Source: an uncultured Clostridia bacterium
Lineage (GTDB): Bacteria; Bacillota; Clostridia; Oscillospirales; Acutalibacteraceae
Length of the DNA stretch: 64,000 bases
Assembly: GCA_947628665.1 (NCBI GenBank)
Contig: CANRAU010000009.1
Span: 19,743-83,742, forward strand
Direction of reading: 5' to 3'
Each line of letters starts with the position of its first letter. Within the stretch, counting starts at the first letter, position 1. Below the pieces are notes generated by a model that was not told the DNA's origin, ran no database searches, and worked only from the letters and a program-made list of their open reading frames with translations. This document shows, one piece after another, positions 24,615 through 33,516 of the stretch. A program made the translations under genes and the position numbers.

Positions 24615-24644
24615 ATTTTATTATTTTTTTAGGCATTCTGTCAA
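24615..24644 (-). promoter_or_regulatory. Strong sigma-A promoter of the secreted-protein operon
   Basis: On the minus strand TTGACA (24639-24644) and TAAAAT (24615-24620) are separated by 18 bp, the spacer being A-rich. This is the only good promoter seen upstream of the ten-gene run ending at the terminator near 13.2 kb. Confidence 0.75.
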
Positions 24645-25012
24645 GGCGCAAGAGGCAAAGTTCCGCCGTTGCAATGTAGAAATGCCGCTTTTGATTTTGT
24701 GCAAATTGACGGGCAAATAGACGTTTTGGGGTCGATTTGTCTATTTTTTCTATAAAAGGCGCGCAGAGCGGCATAGGAAGCGACCCCGTCTCCCCGCTCT
24801 CCCCAAGGGCGCGCAGGGAGATCCCGCTTTCCGGGCGCGGCGCATTTCGGCAAAATCCGCCGATCACAGCTTTGCGTCCCCGTAAACGAATATATTGTAC
24901 ATTTTAGACAAAATTGTTTCCTTGTACAAGACCTGCGGGGCATCCGACTGCGTCCGCGGGGTATCGGACGAAAAGCCTGCGCACACGCACCTGCGGAAAA
25001 GGGCATAAAAAT
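24645..25012. other. Non-coding gap upstream of the secreted-protein operon promoter
   Basis: The ORFs called here are basic, low-complexity frames without ribosome binding sites and appear spurious. Apart from a short AT-rich stretch near 24890-24930, I see no gene, RNA or repeat. Confidence 0.5.
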
Positions 25013-25042
25013 GATCGCCCGCCCTAAAAAGGACGAGCGACC
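25013..25042 (-). terminator. Terminator downstream of the ABC exporter genes
   Basis: On the minus strand GGTCGCTCGTCC pairs fully (with G-U wobbles) with GGGCGGGCGATC around a TTTTTA loop, and ATTTTTATG follows. It lies beyond repeat copy B, about 165 bp after the exporter stop. Confidence 0.6.
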
Positions 25043-25054
25043 GTTTTGTCTTTT

Positions 25055-25195
25055 TCTATGGAAATATAAAGTCCGAGGCGCGCCGCTTTGAAATTTGGCG
25101 TCCTGCGGGACGCGAGACGGGACTCTGTCCCGTCGCCTTGCCGTCTTTTGAAAAAGGCGGGCGGAAGCTCGGATTTGGCTTTTTGTAAGCGAGCG
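25055..25195 (+). repeat. Dispersed hairpin-mosaic repeat, copy B (short, diverged)
   Basis: Contains GCGTCCTGCGGGACGC, GACGGGACTCTGTCCCGTC and the tail module CTTTTGAAAAAGGCGGGCGG. These correspond to the last three modules of copies A, D, E and F but carry different stem sequences that still pair. It lies immediately after the ABC exporter stop codon. Confidence 0.7.
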
Positions 25196-25207
25196 GTGAA
25201 AGGCGCG

Positions 25208-27121
25208 TTACGACAGTTCAAACTGCCCCGTGTATAGCTGATAGTATTTGCCCTTTTGCGCGAGCAGATCGTCATGGTCGCCGCGCTCGATGATCTCGCC
25301 GTGTTCCAGCACAAGGATCGCATCCGCGTTGCGGACGGTGGACAGACGGTGCGCGATCACAAAGGTCGTGCGCCCCTGCATGAGCTGATCCATGCCCTGT
25401 TCGATCAGCCGTTCGGTGCGCGTGTCGATGGAGCTTGTCGCTTCGTCCAAGACCAGCACGGGCGGGTCTGCCACCGCCGCGCGCGCGATTGCCAGCAGCT
25501 GCCGCTGCCCCTGGCTCAAATTCGCGCCGTCGCCCGTGATGACCGTATCGTAGCCGTTCGGCAGGCGCGTGATGAAATCGTCCGCGTTCGCGAGCTTCGC
25601 CGCCGCCACGATCTGCTCGTGTGTCGCGTCCAAATTGCCGTAGCGGATATTCTCCTCCACCGTACCCGTAAACAGGTGCGTATCCTGCAAAACCATGGCC
25701 AGCGAACGGCGCAGGTCGCCCTTGCAGATCTTCTGAATGTTGATGCCGTCATAGCGGATCTTGCCCGACCGGATCTCATAAAACCGATTGAGCAAATTCG
25801 TAATCGTTGTTTTGCCCGCGCCCGTCGAGCCGACAAACGCGACCTTCTGCCCGGGCTTCGCATACAGCGAAACATCGTGCAGCACCGTCTTTTTGCCGTC
25901 GTAGCTGAACGTGACGTCCTCAAACTGCACGTCGCCCTCCAGCTTCTTATAGGTCACCGAGCCGTCCGCGCTGTGGGTATGCTTCCACGCCCAAAGCCCC
26001 GTATGCTCGGGACACTCGGTCAGCTCGCCCTTTGCATCATATTTCGCGTTGACGAGCCGCACATAGCCCTCGTCCGTTTCGGGCTTCGTATCCAAAATGT
26101 CAAAAATGCGTTCCGCGCCCGCCAAAGCCGACAGCACGGTATTGAACTGCTGCGAAAGGTTGGTGATCGGCTGTGCAAAGGTCTGCGTGTACTGCAAATA
26201 CGACAGCACCGTGCCGATGGTCATGCTGCCGCCGATGGCGAACGCGCCGCCGACCGCCGCGATGACCGCGTACACGACGTGCGAGAAGTTGCCCATGATC
26301 GGCATCAGCGCGCTTGCATAGGTGTTGGCGGAGGTCGCCGCGTTCTGCAATTCGTCGTTGAGCGCGCAAAAGTCCGCCATGACCTGCTGTTCGTGGTTAA
26401 AAACCTTAACGACCTTTTGCCCCTCTATGGTCTCTTCAATAAAGCCGTTGGCGCGTCCGAGCGCCGTCTGCTGCAAACGGAAATACTTCGCGCTCTTCGA
26501 CCCCATGCTTTTGATGATGAGCAGCATGATCGCGACGGATACCAGAATCACCGCCGTCAAGCGCAGGCTCAGCACCAGCATCATCACAAAGGTCGCGACC
26601 ACCGAGATCACGGACGAGACCGTCTGCACGAAGCCCGCGCTCAAAAAGTTGCGCACTGTCTCCACGTCGTTGGTAAAGCGGCTCATCAGCTCGCCGTGGG
26701 TATGCGTATCGAAATACGAGATCGGCAGATCCTGCATCACGTCGAACAGATCGCGGCGGATCGTATTGACCGTGGACTGCGACAGCGTGAGCATAATGCG
26801 TGCGTAGCCCCAGGAAGCGAGCGCGCTGAATGCAAACAACCCGCCCATTTTGACAAGCATCAGAATCAGCGGTCCGAAATCCGCGTTTTGCGCGCCTGCG
26901 GCGAGCATCGGGATCAGATAATCATCCGCCAGTATTTTAATAAAGTAAGAGGCAAGCACCGTCCCCGCCGTACTCAAAAGCACCAGCAGAACGACCAGAA
27001 TCAGCAGCCATTTGCGTTTGGCAAGATAGCCCATTAAGCGGAAAAAGGTCTTTTTGCCGTTTTTCGGCTTGCGGAAATTGCCCCTGCGGCCTTCGCCGCG
27101 CACGAATTTGGGTCCCGGCAT
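25208..27121 (-). CDS. ABC exporter subunit, permease-ATPase fusion with canonical ATPase site
   Basis: A 637-residue half-transporter: six membrane helices (about residues 30-330) and a C-terminal nucleotide-binding domain with Walker A FVGSTGAGKTT, the Q-loop MVLQDTHLFTGTV, signature LSQGQRQLLAIARA, Walker B VLVLDEATSSID with catalytic Glu, and the H-loop FVIAHRLSTV. An insertion of about 30 residues (ECPEHTGLWAWKHTHSADGS) sits between the two domains. It overlaps the stop of the partner subunit by 1 bp. Together they form a heterodimeric exporter of the BmrCD/LmrCD/TM287-288 type under a MarR regulator. Drug or peptide efflux is likely; the substrate is unknown. Confidence 0.93.
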   Translation of the reverse strand: MPGPKFVRGEGRRGNFRKPKNGKKTFFRLMGYLAKRKWLLILVVLLVLLSTAGTVLASYFIKILADDYLIPMLAAGAQNADFGPLILMLVKMGGLFAFSALASWGYARIMLTLSQSTVNTIRRDLFDVMQDLPISYFDTHTHGELMSRFTNDVETVRNFLSAGFVQTVSSVISVVATFVMMLVLSLRLTAVILVSVAIMLLIIKSMGSKSAKYFRLQQTALGRANGFIEETIEGQKVVKVFNHEQQVMADFCALNDELQNAATSANTYASALMPIMGNFSHVVYAVIAAVGGAFAIGGSMTIGTVLSYLQYTQTFAQPITNLSQQFNTVLSALAGAERIFDILDTKPETDEGYVRLVNAKYDAKGELTECPEHTGLWAWKHTHSADGSVTYKKLEGDVQFEDVTFSYDGKKTVLHDVSLYAKPGQKVAFVGSTGAGKTTITNLLNRFYEIRSGKIRYDGINIQKICKGDLRRSLAMVLQDTHLFTGTVEENIRYGNLDATHEQIVAAAKLANADDFITRLPNGYDTVITGDGANLSQGQRQLLAIARAAVADPPVLVLDEATSSIDTRTERLIEQGMDQLMQGRTTFVIAHRLSTVRNADAILVLEHGEIIERGDHDDLLAQKGKYYQLYTGQFELS

Positions 27122-28860
27122 CAGCTCTCGCCCCCTTCTATCGTTCCCTTTTGCTGGGAATGGTAAACTTCTCTGTAGATCATGCTGCGTTCAAGCAGCT
27201 CCTCATGCGTGCCGATGTCGGAAATTTTCCCGTTATCGAGCACAAGGATACGGTCGGCGTCGGATACCGAATTGATGCGCTGTGCGATGATGATTTTGGT
27301 GGTATTCGGCAAATTGCTGCGCAGGGCTTCGCGAATTTTGCTGTCGGTAAAGGTATCGACCGCGCTCGTGGAATCGTCCAAAATCAGGATCTTCGGTTTT
27401 TTCAGCAGCGCGCGCGCAATGCATAAACGCTGTTTTTGCCCGCCCGAGACGTTCACGCCGCCCTGCCCGAGGTCGGTGTCGTATCCGTCGGGGAAAGCCA
27501 TGATAAAGTCGTGCGCCTGCGCCGCTCTGCACGCCGCTTCGACTTCCTCGAGCGAAGCGTTTTTGTCGCCCCAGCGCAGGTTGTCAAGGATCGACCCCGA
27601 AAACAGCACGTTGCTCTGCAGCACCATACTGACCGCTTCCCGCAAATTTTCGAGCGTATATTCCCGCACATTGTGTCCGTCGACCAGCACTTCGCCCCCG
27701 GTCACGTCGTACAGCCGCGGAATAAGGCTCACCAACGTGGTTTTGGCGCTGCCCGTTCCGCCGATCACGCCGATGGTCTCGCCCGCATGAATATGCAGGG
27801 TAACGTGATCGACCACGTTCTTTTTCCCCTGCGCGTCGTATTTAAAGCACACGTCGCGGTATTCCACGTCGCCGTTTTCCACTTGCAGCGCGGGATCGGC
27901 CTGCGCGTCGTTCACGTCGGGCTTTTCGTCGAGTACCTCCTGAATACGCGACGCCGCCGCACGGCTCATAACGTAGTTGACGAACATCATGGCGATCATG
28001 ACGACCGAAATCAGAATCCGCATAATGTACGTGAGGATCGTAGCAAGGCTGCCGACCTCCATTTGCCCCGCGATAATATACCGCGAGCTGATATAGGCGA
28101 TCGCCAAAATCGTGCCGTACATCGTCAGCATCATCATCGGCTGCGCCGTGACCATCAGACGCTCTGCGGAGACCGCCGCGTGCATCAAATCGTCGTTCGC
28201 CTTTTTGAACTTCTGCTTTTCATGCGTGCCGCGTACAAAAGCCTTGACCACGCGAATGGCGATCAGGTTCTCCTGTACGGAGGCGTTGAGCCCGTCAAAC
28301 ATTTTAAACATACGCTTAAAGCGCTGCATGGCGATCGGCCCAAAAATCACAAGCGCCAAAAGGATCAGCGGAATGACCACCAAGAACACCTTGGAGACGT
28401 TCGTGTTGATGCGGAAGCTCATCACCAGCGCACAAATGAATTGCAGCGGCGCACGGAAAAAGATACGCAGCATCATTTGATACATATTCTGCACGGTCGT
28501 CACGTCCGTGGTCAAGCGCGTGACCAGCGACGCGGTGCTGAAGCGGTCGATATTGGCAAAGGAAAAGGTTTGGATGTTTTGGAACATGGCCTCGCGCACA
28601 CGCGCGCCAAGCCCCATGCTTGCCACGGCCGCCAGACGCGCCGCAAGCGCGCCGCACAGCAGGGAAGCCCCCGCCATGGCGACCATTTTCGCGCCCGTCG
28701 TCATAACGTACCGTATGTCGCCGCCCGTGATGCCGATGTCCACGATCCTGCCCATATACAGCGGGATCAGCACTTCAAACAGCACCTCGCCGGTCATCAG
28801 AAACGGGCAGATGATCGACTGCCAGATATACGGTTTGGCATATTTAATCAGTTTCCCCAT
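27121..28860 (-). CDS. ABC exporter subunit with degenerate ATPase site (partner half-transporter)
   Basis: About 579 residues from the ATG at 28860 (MGKLIKYAKPYIWQS), preceded by AGGAGGTAAGGA; the longer ORF-track start is a read-through into the MarR gene. It has six membrane helices, then Walker A VIGGTGSAKTTL (Ala where Gly is usual), signature VSGGQKQRLCIARA and Walker B ILILDDSTSAVD. The catalytic Glu is replaced by Asp. That is the hallmark of the non-hydrolysing site in asymmetric heterodimeric exporters and fits the canonical site in the next gene. The start overlaps the marR 3' end by 17 bp, so the three genes form one operon. Confidence 0.93.
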   Translation of the reverse strand: MGKLIKYAKPYIWQSIICPFLMTGEVLFEVLIPLYMGRIVDIGITGGDIRYVMTTGAKMVAMAGASLLCGALAARLAAVASMGLGARVREAMFQNIQTFSFANIDRFSTASLVTRLTTDVTTVQNMYQMMLRIFFRAPLQFICALVMSFRINTNVSKVFLVVIPLILLALVIFGPIAMQRFKRMFKMFDGLNASVQENLIAIRVVKAFVRGTHEKQKFKKANDDLMHAAVSAERLMVTAQPMMMLTMYGTILAIAYISSRYIIAGQMEVGSLATILTYIMRILISVVMIAMMFVNYVMSRAAASRIQEVLDEKPDVNDAQADPALQVENGDVEYRDVCFKYDAQGKKNVVDHVTLHIHAGETIGVIGGTGSAKTTLVSLIPRLYDVTGGEVLVDGHNVREYTLENLREAVSMVLQSNVLFSGSILDNLRWGDKNASLEEVEAACRAAQAHDFIMAFPDGYDTDLGQGGVNVSGGQKQRLCIARALLKKPKILILDDSTSAVDTFTDSKIREALRSNLPNTTKIIIAQRINSVSDADRILVLDNGKISDIGTHEELLERSMIYREVYHSQQKGTIEGGES

Positions 28861-29353
28861 ACCTGTCCTTACCTCCTGTACAGAATGTATCGTTGCGCGT
28901 TTCGTGCAGATCTTTCTCTTTTGGAATGTCCGCCGAAAGATTGGCGCATAAGCGGTCGAGATAACTGCCGAGCGCCGAAAGCTCCTCGGCGGAAAATCCC
29001 GCAAGCATTGTATGATCGATTTCGTCAAGGCATGCGTGAATGCGGCCGATCTGCTCGCGCCCGAGATCTGTAATGCTGACGCGGTTGCAGCGCAAATCGC
29101 TTTCGTCGACGGCCTTTTTCACAAGGCCGCTTTTTTGCATTCGTTTTAAAGACACCGCCACCGAAGCGGGCGAAACGTGCAGTGCGCGCGCAAGCTCATT
29201 TTGCGTGCAAGTGTCGTTTTTCACCAAAAGCTCCAAAATCGGCGGCTGCCCGAAATACACGCCGCTATCCTTGAGCGCGCGGCAATGCACATCATGCCGA
29301 ACCCATTCGAGATGATGGAGCTTTCGACAGATCTCCTCGTGCTGCCCGGACAT
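28844..29353 (-). CDS. MarR-family transcriptional regulator of the ABC exporter
   Basis: 169 residues with winged-helix motifs QPPILELLVKNDTCTQNELA, HVSPASVAVSLKRMQKSGLV and the wing DESDLRCNRVSITDLG, flanked by dimerisation helices. The start ATG follows GGAAAGGGGG. Its gene overlaps the first exporter gene, and MarR proteins next to drug exporters usually repress their own operon until ligand binds. A good promoter lies 50-80 bp upstream. The C-terminal 25 residues are polar and extend beyond the usual fold. Confidence 0.92.
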   Translation of the reverse strand: MSGQHEEICRKLHHLEWVRHDVHCRALKDSGVYFGQPPILELLVKNDTCTQNELARALHVSPASVAVSLKRMQKSGLVKKAVDESDLRCNRVSITDLGREQIGRIHACLDEIDHTMLAGFSAEELSALGSYLDRLCANLSADIPKEKDLHETRNDTFCTGGKDRYGETD

Positions 29354-29402
29354 ACGCGCGCCCCCTTTCCAAAAAAATATTTAGCCGTTTAACTGTTTGC
29401 CT

Positions 29403-29431
29403 ATTGTACGCCCGAAAGAGGGAAAAGTCAA
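29403..29431 (-). promoter_or_regulatory. Promoter of the marR-ABC operon
   Basis: On the minus strand TTGACT (29426-29431) and TACAAT (29403-29408) are separated by 17 bp. The region between -10 and the start codon contains AGTTAAACGGCTAAAT, AT-rich sequence suited to an operator, but no clean dyad. Confidence 0.75.
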
Positions 29432-29511
29432 CAAAAATATTGTGAACAATTTGGTCAAAAAAGAAAATTTTCGCGTTTTTCACAAAAAGTCTCGCTCTTT
29501 TTTCGATTTTG

Positions 29512-29535
29512 ACCCCATTTTGGGGACATTTTTGT
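29512..29535. repeat. Two abutting inverted repeats upstream of the phage-head cassette
   Basis: CCCCATTTTGGGG and GGACATTTTTGTCC share two G residues and lie about 65-80 bp before the terminase small-subunit gene. They may be operators or a weak terminator separating the marR promoter region from the phage genes. No convincing promoter was found for the cassette. Confidence 0.45.
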
Positions 29536-29597
29536 CCGCTTCGGGGTATAGGTGAAAGGGTCTTTCAAAAACAACATCGGAAAGGATGATCCGCACA

Positions 29598-30080
29598 ATG
29601 AAAAATACGCTTTCGCAAAAACAGCTTACGTTCTGCCGTCAGTATGTGCGCACGCGCAACGGGCGCGAGGCCGCCGCTTTCGCGGGGTTTTTGCTTTTTC
29701 CCGAAAAGGCCGCTGCACGGCTGCTGGCAGACGCGCGTATACAGGGCGAGATCCAAGCGCTGGAAGCGGACTGCCGCGCTTCGCGTGCAGAGCTGATCGC
29801 GGGCTATCGACGGCTCGCCTTCGGTTCGACGGCGGACGCGGTGCGCCTGCTTTTGCAGTGCGACGACGTCCCGCCCGACCCCGATACGCTCGATTTGTTT
29901 GCGGTCTCGGAGATCAAGCGGCCGAAAGGCGGCGGCATGGAGATCAAATTCTTTGACCGACAGCGCGCACTCGACAAGCTTTCGGAGCTGCAAAGCGGCA
30001 ACGCCGACAGCGCGCTGCCCTTTTACCGTGCGCTCGAACGCTCTGCGGCGGCGCTGCACGGAAACGGAGACGAGCTGTAA
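29598..30080 (+). CDS. Phage terminase small subunit
   Basis: About 160 residues from the ATG at 29598 (MKNTLSQKQLTFCRQYVRTR). GGAAAGG stands 9 bp upstream; the ORF-track Met at 29586 directly abuts the site. The N-terminal helix-turn-helix (LTFCRQYVRTRNGREAAAFAG), KAAARLLADARIQGEI and the following helical segment are typical of small terminase subunits that recognise phage DNA for packaging. It overlaps the large-subunit start by 1 bp. First gene of an eight-gene plus-strand cassette. Confidence 0.85.
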   Translation: MKNTLSQKQLTFCRQYVRTRNGREAAAFAGFLLFPEKAAARLLADARIQGEIQALEADCRASRAELIAGYRRLAFGSTADAVRLLLQCDDVPPDPDTLDLFAVSEIKRPKGGGMEIKFFDRQRALDKLSELQSGNADSALPFYRALERSAAALHGNGDEL

Positions 30081-31342
30081 TGCAGAGTACGGAATTTCAG
30101 AGCTTTTCTCAAAAACAGCTGATCCTGCTTTCCTGGTGGTGTGAACAAAGTCCCTTTCATACGTTTGACGCCGTCATTTGTGACGGCGCGGTGCGCAGCG
30201 GCAAAACCGTCTGTATGTCGCTTTCGTTTGTGTTTTGGGCGTTTTACCGTTTTTCGGATCAGGCCTTCGCCCTGTGCGGGAAAACCGTGACGGGGCTGCG
30301 GCGCAATGTGGTCACGCCTTTGCTGCCTCTGCTGCGGGAGTTGGGGTTTGAATGCCGCGAGCAGGTCTCCAAAAATATTTTGGAGCTGCGCAAGGGCGGC
30401 AGGACAAACCGTTTCTACCTGTTCGGCGGCAAGGACGCCTCTTCCGCCGCGCTCATTCAGGGGATGACCCTTGCGGGCGTAATGCTGGACGAAGCCGCGC
30501 TGATGCCGCGCTCGTTTTGCGAGCAGGCGATCGCACGCTGTTCGGTGGAGGGTTCGCGGCTGTGGTTCAACTGCAACCCCGAACACCCCGCGCACTGGTT
30601 TTACAGAGAATGGATCTTAAAGCGCGAACAGAAAAACTGCCTCTACCTGCACTTTACCATGCAGGACAACCCCTCCTTATCCGAAGCCATGCGCGAACGT
30701 TACAAAACGCTGTACAGCGGGGCGTTCTACGCGCGGTTTGTCGAGGGAAAATGGGTCGCCTGCGAGGGGCTGGTATACCCGTTTTTCGACGCGTCCTATC
30801 TCTATGACGTGCCAAAGTCCTTTGACCGCTTTATCGTCTCGTGTGACTACGGAACAGTCAACCCCACCTCTATGGGGCTTTGGGGACACAGCGGCGGACA
30901 CTGGTACCGCATCGACGAATTCTACCACAGTTCAAAAGCGAAAGGCTTTCAAATGACCGATGAGGAATATTACCGTTCGCTTTGCACGCTCATCGGCGGC
31001 AGAACCGTGGACTGTGTGATCGTAGACCCGTCGGCGGCGTCCTTTATCGAGTGCATCCGACGACATGGGGAATTTGCCGTGCGCCGCGCGGACAACGACG
31101 TCCTCGGCGGCATCCGCCAGACCTCGGACGCGCTCAAAAGCCGAGAGATCCGCATTTGCAAAACCTGTCCCGACATCATCCGCGAATTTTCGCTCTACCG
31201 CTGGGATGAAAGCGCGCGTTACGACGCGGTGAAAAAGGAAAACGACCACGCGATGGACGATATGCGCTATTTTGTCGCAACCGCGCTGAAAACCACGGAC
31301 GACGACTTCTTTGTCGTCGCCTGTCCGAGAGAAAGGAGGTGA
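30080..31342 (+). CDS. Phage terminase large subunit
   Basis: 420 residues. The packaging ATPase domain has Walker A GAVRSGKT at residues 36-43 and Walker B AGVMLDEAAL near 135. The RNase H-like nuclease domain shows acidic motifs in VSCDYGTVNPTSMGLW, VDCVIVDPSAASF and NDHAMDDMRYF. All catalytic elements appear intact, so the gene is not visibly decayed. It overlaps the small-subunit gene and is followed at once by the portal gene, whose AGGAGG site overlaps this gene's stop codon. Confidence 0.95.
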   Translation: MQSTEFQSFSQKQLILLSWWCEQSPFHTFDAVICDGAVRSGKTVCMSLSFVFWAFYRFSDQAFALCGKTVTGLRRNVVTPLLPLLRELGFECREQVSKNILELRKGGRTNRFYLFGGKDASSAALIQGMTLAGVMLDEAALMPRSFCEQAIARCSVEGSRLWFNCNPEHPAHWFYREWILKREQKNCLYLHFTMQDNPSLSEAMRERYKTLYSGAFYARFVEGKWVACEGLVYPFFDASYLYDVPKSFDRFIVSCDYGTVNPTSMGLWGHSGGHWYRIDEFYHSSKAKGFQMTDEEYYRSLCTLIGGRTVDCVIVDPSAASFIECIRRHGEFAVRRADNDVLGGIRQTSDALKSREIRICKTCPDIIREFSLYRWDESARYDAVKKENDHAMDDMRYFVATALKTTDDDFFVVACPRERR

Positions 31343-31346
31343 GTCG

Positions 31347-32513
31347 GTGTCGAAATTCCGAAAACAACCCGCTCCCGAAAAAACGCCTCTGCAAACGCCG
31401 GTTTTGGCGAGCACGGGCGCGTACGGTCTGTCCCCCTTTTCCGCTTTGGACAGCTACAGCCCGCCTCCGTATCTCAACAGCGACCTGTTTTCCACGCTTC
31501 GTGAAGCCATTCCCATCATCGATACCGCGATCTACAAGCTGGTGCGGCTGACGGGCGGCTTTCAGGTCGTCTGCGCGGACGAACGCTTTGACCCGCTGCT
31601 CGAGCGATTTATCGCCCGCGTCCCGTCGGACAGCGGCGGTATCTCCTTACAGAGCTTTGTCGACTGCTTTTTTGAGCAGCTTTTGACCTACGGTACGGCG
31701 ATCGCGGAAATGGTTCCCGACCCGGACGGCGGTATCGGGTATCTCTACAACGCCCCGCATACGGATTATCTGCTGCGGCGCAGCAAAACGGATTTTCGCC
31801 GCGTGGAGGTCTTAAAGGCCTCGCTCCCCGAAACGCCCCTGCCCCGACAGGATCTGCTGCTCATCAGCACCCTCCATCCGAAGCCCGGCCAAGTTTACGG
31901 CACGTCGCTGCTTGCGGGACTGCCCTTTGTCAGCCGGATCCTCATGCAGATTTACAACGCCATCGGGCAAAACTGGGATCGCGTGGGCAACGTTCGCTTC
32001 GCCGTAACCTACAAGCCCTCGGACGACGCGGGCGGCAAGGCGTACGCCAAGGAACGCGCCATGCAGATCGCTTCGCAGTGGGGCGAAGCCATGCGCAGCC
32101 GTGAAGTGCGCGACTTTGTCGCCGTCGGCGACGTGGACATCAAGGTCATCGGCGCGGACAATCAGATTTTGGACAGCCAAGTCCCCGTGCGCCAAATGCT
32201 CGAACAAATCGTGGCGAAGCTCTCCATTCCGCCGTTTATGCTGGGGCTTTCCTGGTCGACCACAGAACGCATGGCAGACGAGCAAACCGATATTCTGACC
32301 ACGGAGCTGGAATACTACCGCCGCCTGCTTACACCGGTCATCGAGACCGTGTGCCGCACGCATCTGCGCGCTTACGGCTGTACGGCGGACTGTTCGGTCG
32401 TATGGGACGATATAACCCTTAAGGATACCGTTGAGGAAGCCACCGCACGCCATTTGGACGCCGAGACTCAAAGCATTTTGGCAGGTCTCCCGCCGAAGGA
32501 CACAACAGAATAA
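31347..32513 (+). CDS. Phage portal protein
   Basis: 388 residues from a GTG at 31347 preceded by AAAGGAGG; the ORF-track start lies inside the terminase gene. Portal-type features are PLLERFIARVPSDSG, EQLLTYGTAIAEMVPD, LISTLHPKPGQVYGTSLLAG, LSIPPFMLGLSWSTTERMAD and the long helix DILTTELEYYRRLLTPVIE. It forms the ring through which DNA enters the capsid. Gene order terminase-portal-protease-capsid supports the call. Confidence 0.88.
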   Translation: MSKFRKQPAPEKTPLQTPVLASTGAYGLSPFSALDSYSPPPYLNSDLFSTLREAIPIIDTAIYKLVRLTGGFQVVCADERFDPLLERFIARVPSDSGGISLQSFVDCFFEQLLTYGTAIAEMVPDPDGGIGYLYNAPHTDYLLRRSKTDFRRVEVLKASLPETPLPRQDLLLISTLHPKPGQVYGTSLLAGLPFVSRILMQIYNAIGQNWDRVGNVRFAVTYKPSDDAGGKAYAKERAMQIASQWGEAMRSREVRDFVAVGDVDIKVIGADNQILDSQVPVRQMLEQIVAKLSIPPFMLGLSWSTTERMADEQTDILTTELEYYRRLLTPVIETVCRTHLRAYGCTADCSVVWDDITLKDTVEEATARHLDAETQSILAGLPPKDTTE

Positions 32514-32526
32514 GAAAGGAGTGCCT

Positions 32527-33495
32527 ATGCAAAAGCAATTTTCCATTCAGCCGCAGGACGCCGACGTCAGCCCCGAAATGCTCGAAAAAATCAACCGCTA
32601 TTCCCGCAAAACGCTGACAGCAAGCGAGGTTTTCGTGTTTTCCGCCGTACTTTGCGACAACGAGATCGACCGCGATTTTGAATGCTTTACGCCGGACGCG
32701 CTCAAAACCCTTGCGCCGCTGTTTGAAGGCAAAACCGTCATTCAAAACCACAGTATGCAGACCGACGATCAGAGCGCGCGCACGTTTTATACCGAAGTGT
32801 TGACCGATCCGTCGCGCACCACGGCAACGGGCGAGGCGTACACCTATTTGAAGGCTTACTGCTATATGCCGAGAATCCCCAAAAACGAAACTTTGATCGC
32901 CGAGATCAACGCAGGCATTAAAAAGGAGGTTTCGGTCGGCTGCGCCGTCGCAGAACACAAATGCTCGATTTGCGGCAGTGTGGAGGAGGTAAGCCCCTGT
33001 AAGCATCAGCGCGGCAAGCGTTACGGCGGTACGGTCTGTCACTACACGCTTGAAAAGCCGACAGACGCTTACGAGTGGTCGTTTGTCGCCGTTCCCGCAC
33101 AGAGAAACGCGGGCGTGACCAAGGGCTTTGCCGACGCGGACGCGCTTTGCAAGCAGTTCGGCGAAACAAACGCCGAGCAGATCACGGTCAGCCGCGAAGA
33201 GGCCGCGGGTTTTGCAGAGCTCGTTTCGTCGCTCAAAAGCGCCGCTGCGCTCGGAGAGGAATACACCGCTTTGCTGCGGGAAAAGGCCGTTTGCGCGCTG
33301 CTCGGGCGGCTGCCCGAACTGCAAAGCGAGCAGGCAGAATCCCTTTGCGCGCCGCTGAAGCCCGCCGAATTAAAGGCGCTTTGTGCCGCGCTTTCGGGAG
33401 ACGCCGCGCAAAAGAGCGCGCACCTGCCCCAGCTTTACACCGCCAAAGCGCGGGAAACGGACGTCCCCGCCGACAACAACGCGTTCAAATTTTAA
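32527..33495 (+). CDS. Putative prohead protease / head maturation protein
   Basis: About 322 residues from the ATG at 32527 (AAGAAAGGAG upstream). The N-terminal 200 residues contain VFVFSAVLCDNEIDRDFECF, TLAPLFEGKTVIQNHSMQTD, KKEVSVGCAVAEHKCSICGS with four Cys (a likely zinc site, together with the later CKH), and EWSFVAVPAQRNAGVTKGF. The C-terminal third is charged and helical, like a scaffold. Position between portal and capsid fits a protease-scaffold. The HNHS and EVSVG segments resemble the conserved blocks of phage maturation proteases, but I cannot name the catalytic residues with confidence. Confidence 0.65.
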   Translation: MQKQFSIQPQDADVSPEMLEKINRYSRKTLTASEVFVFSAVLCDNEIDRDFECFTPDALKTLAPLFEGKTVIQNHSMQTDDQSARTFYTEVLTDPSRTTATGEAYTYLKAYCYMPRIPKNETLIAEINAGIKKEVSVGCAVAEHKCSICGSVEEVSPCKHQRGKRYGGTVCHYTLEKPTDAYEWSFVAVPAQRNAGVTKGFADADALCKQFGETNAEQITVSREEAAGFAELVSSLKSAAALGEEYTALLREKAVCALLGRLPELQSEQAESLCAPLKPAELKALCAALSGDAAQKSAHLPQLYTAKARETDVPADNNAFKF

Positions 33496-33516
33496 ACACA
33501 GAAAGGATGTTATTCC

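Noticed and set aside
24641-25006. 121-codon minus-strand ORF upstream of the secreted-protein operon
   Set aside because: Cys/Arg/Pro-rich, no ribosome binding site, overlaps the operon promoter.
25256-29073. Long plus-strand ORFs (593 and 545 codons) antisense to the ABC exporter
   Set aside because: Same codon-bias artefact; no start signals and no recognisable motifs.
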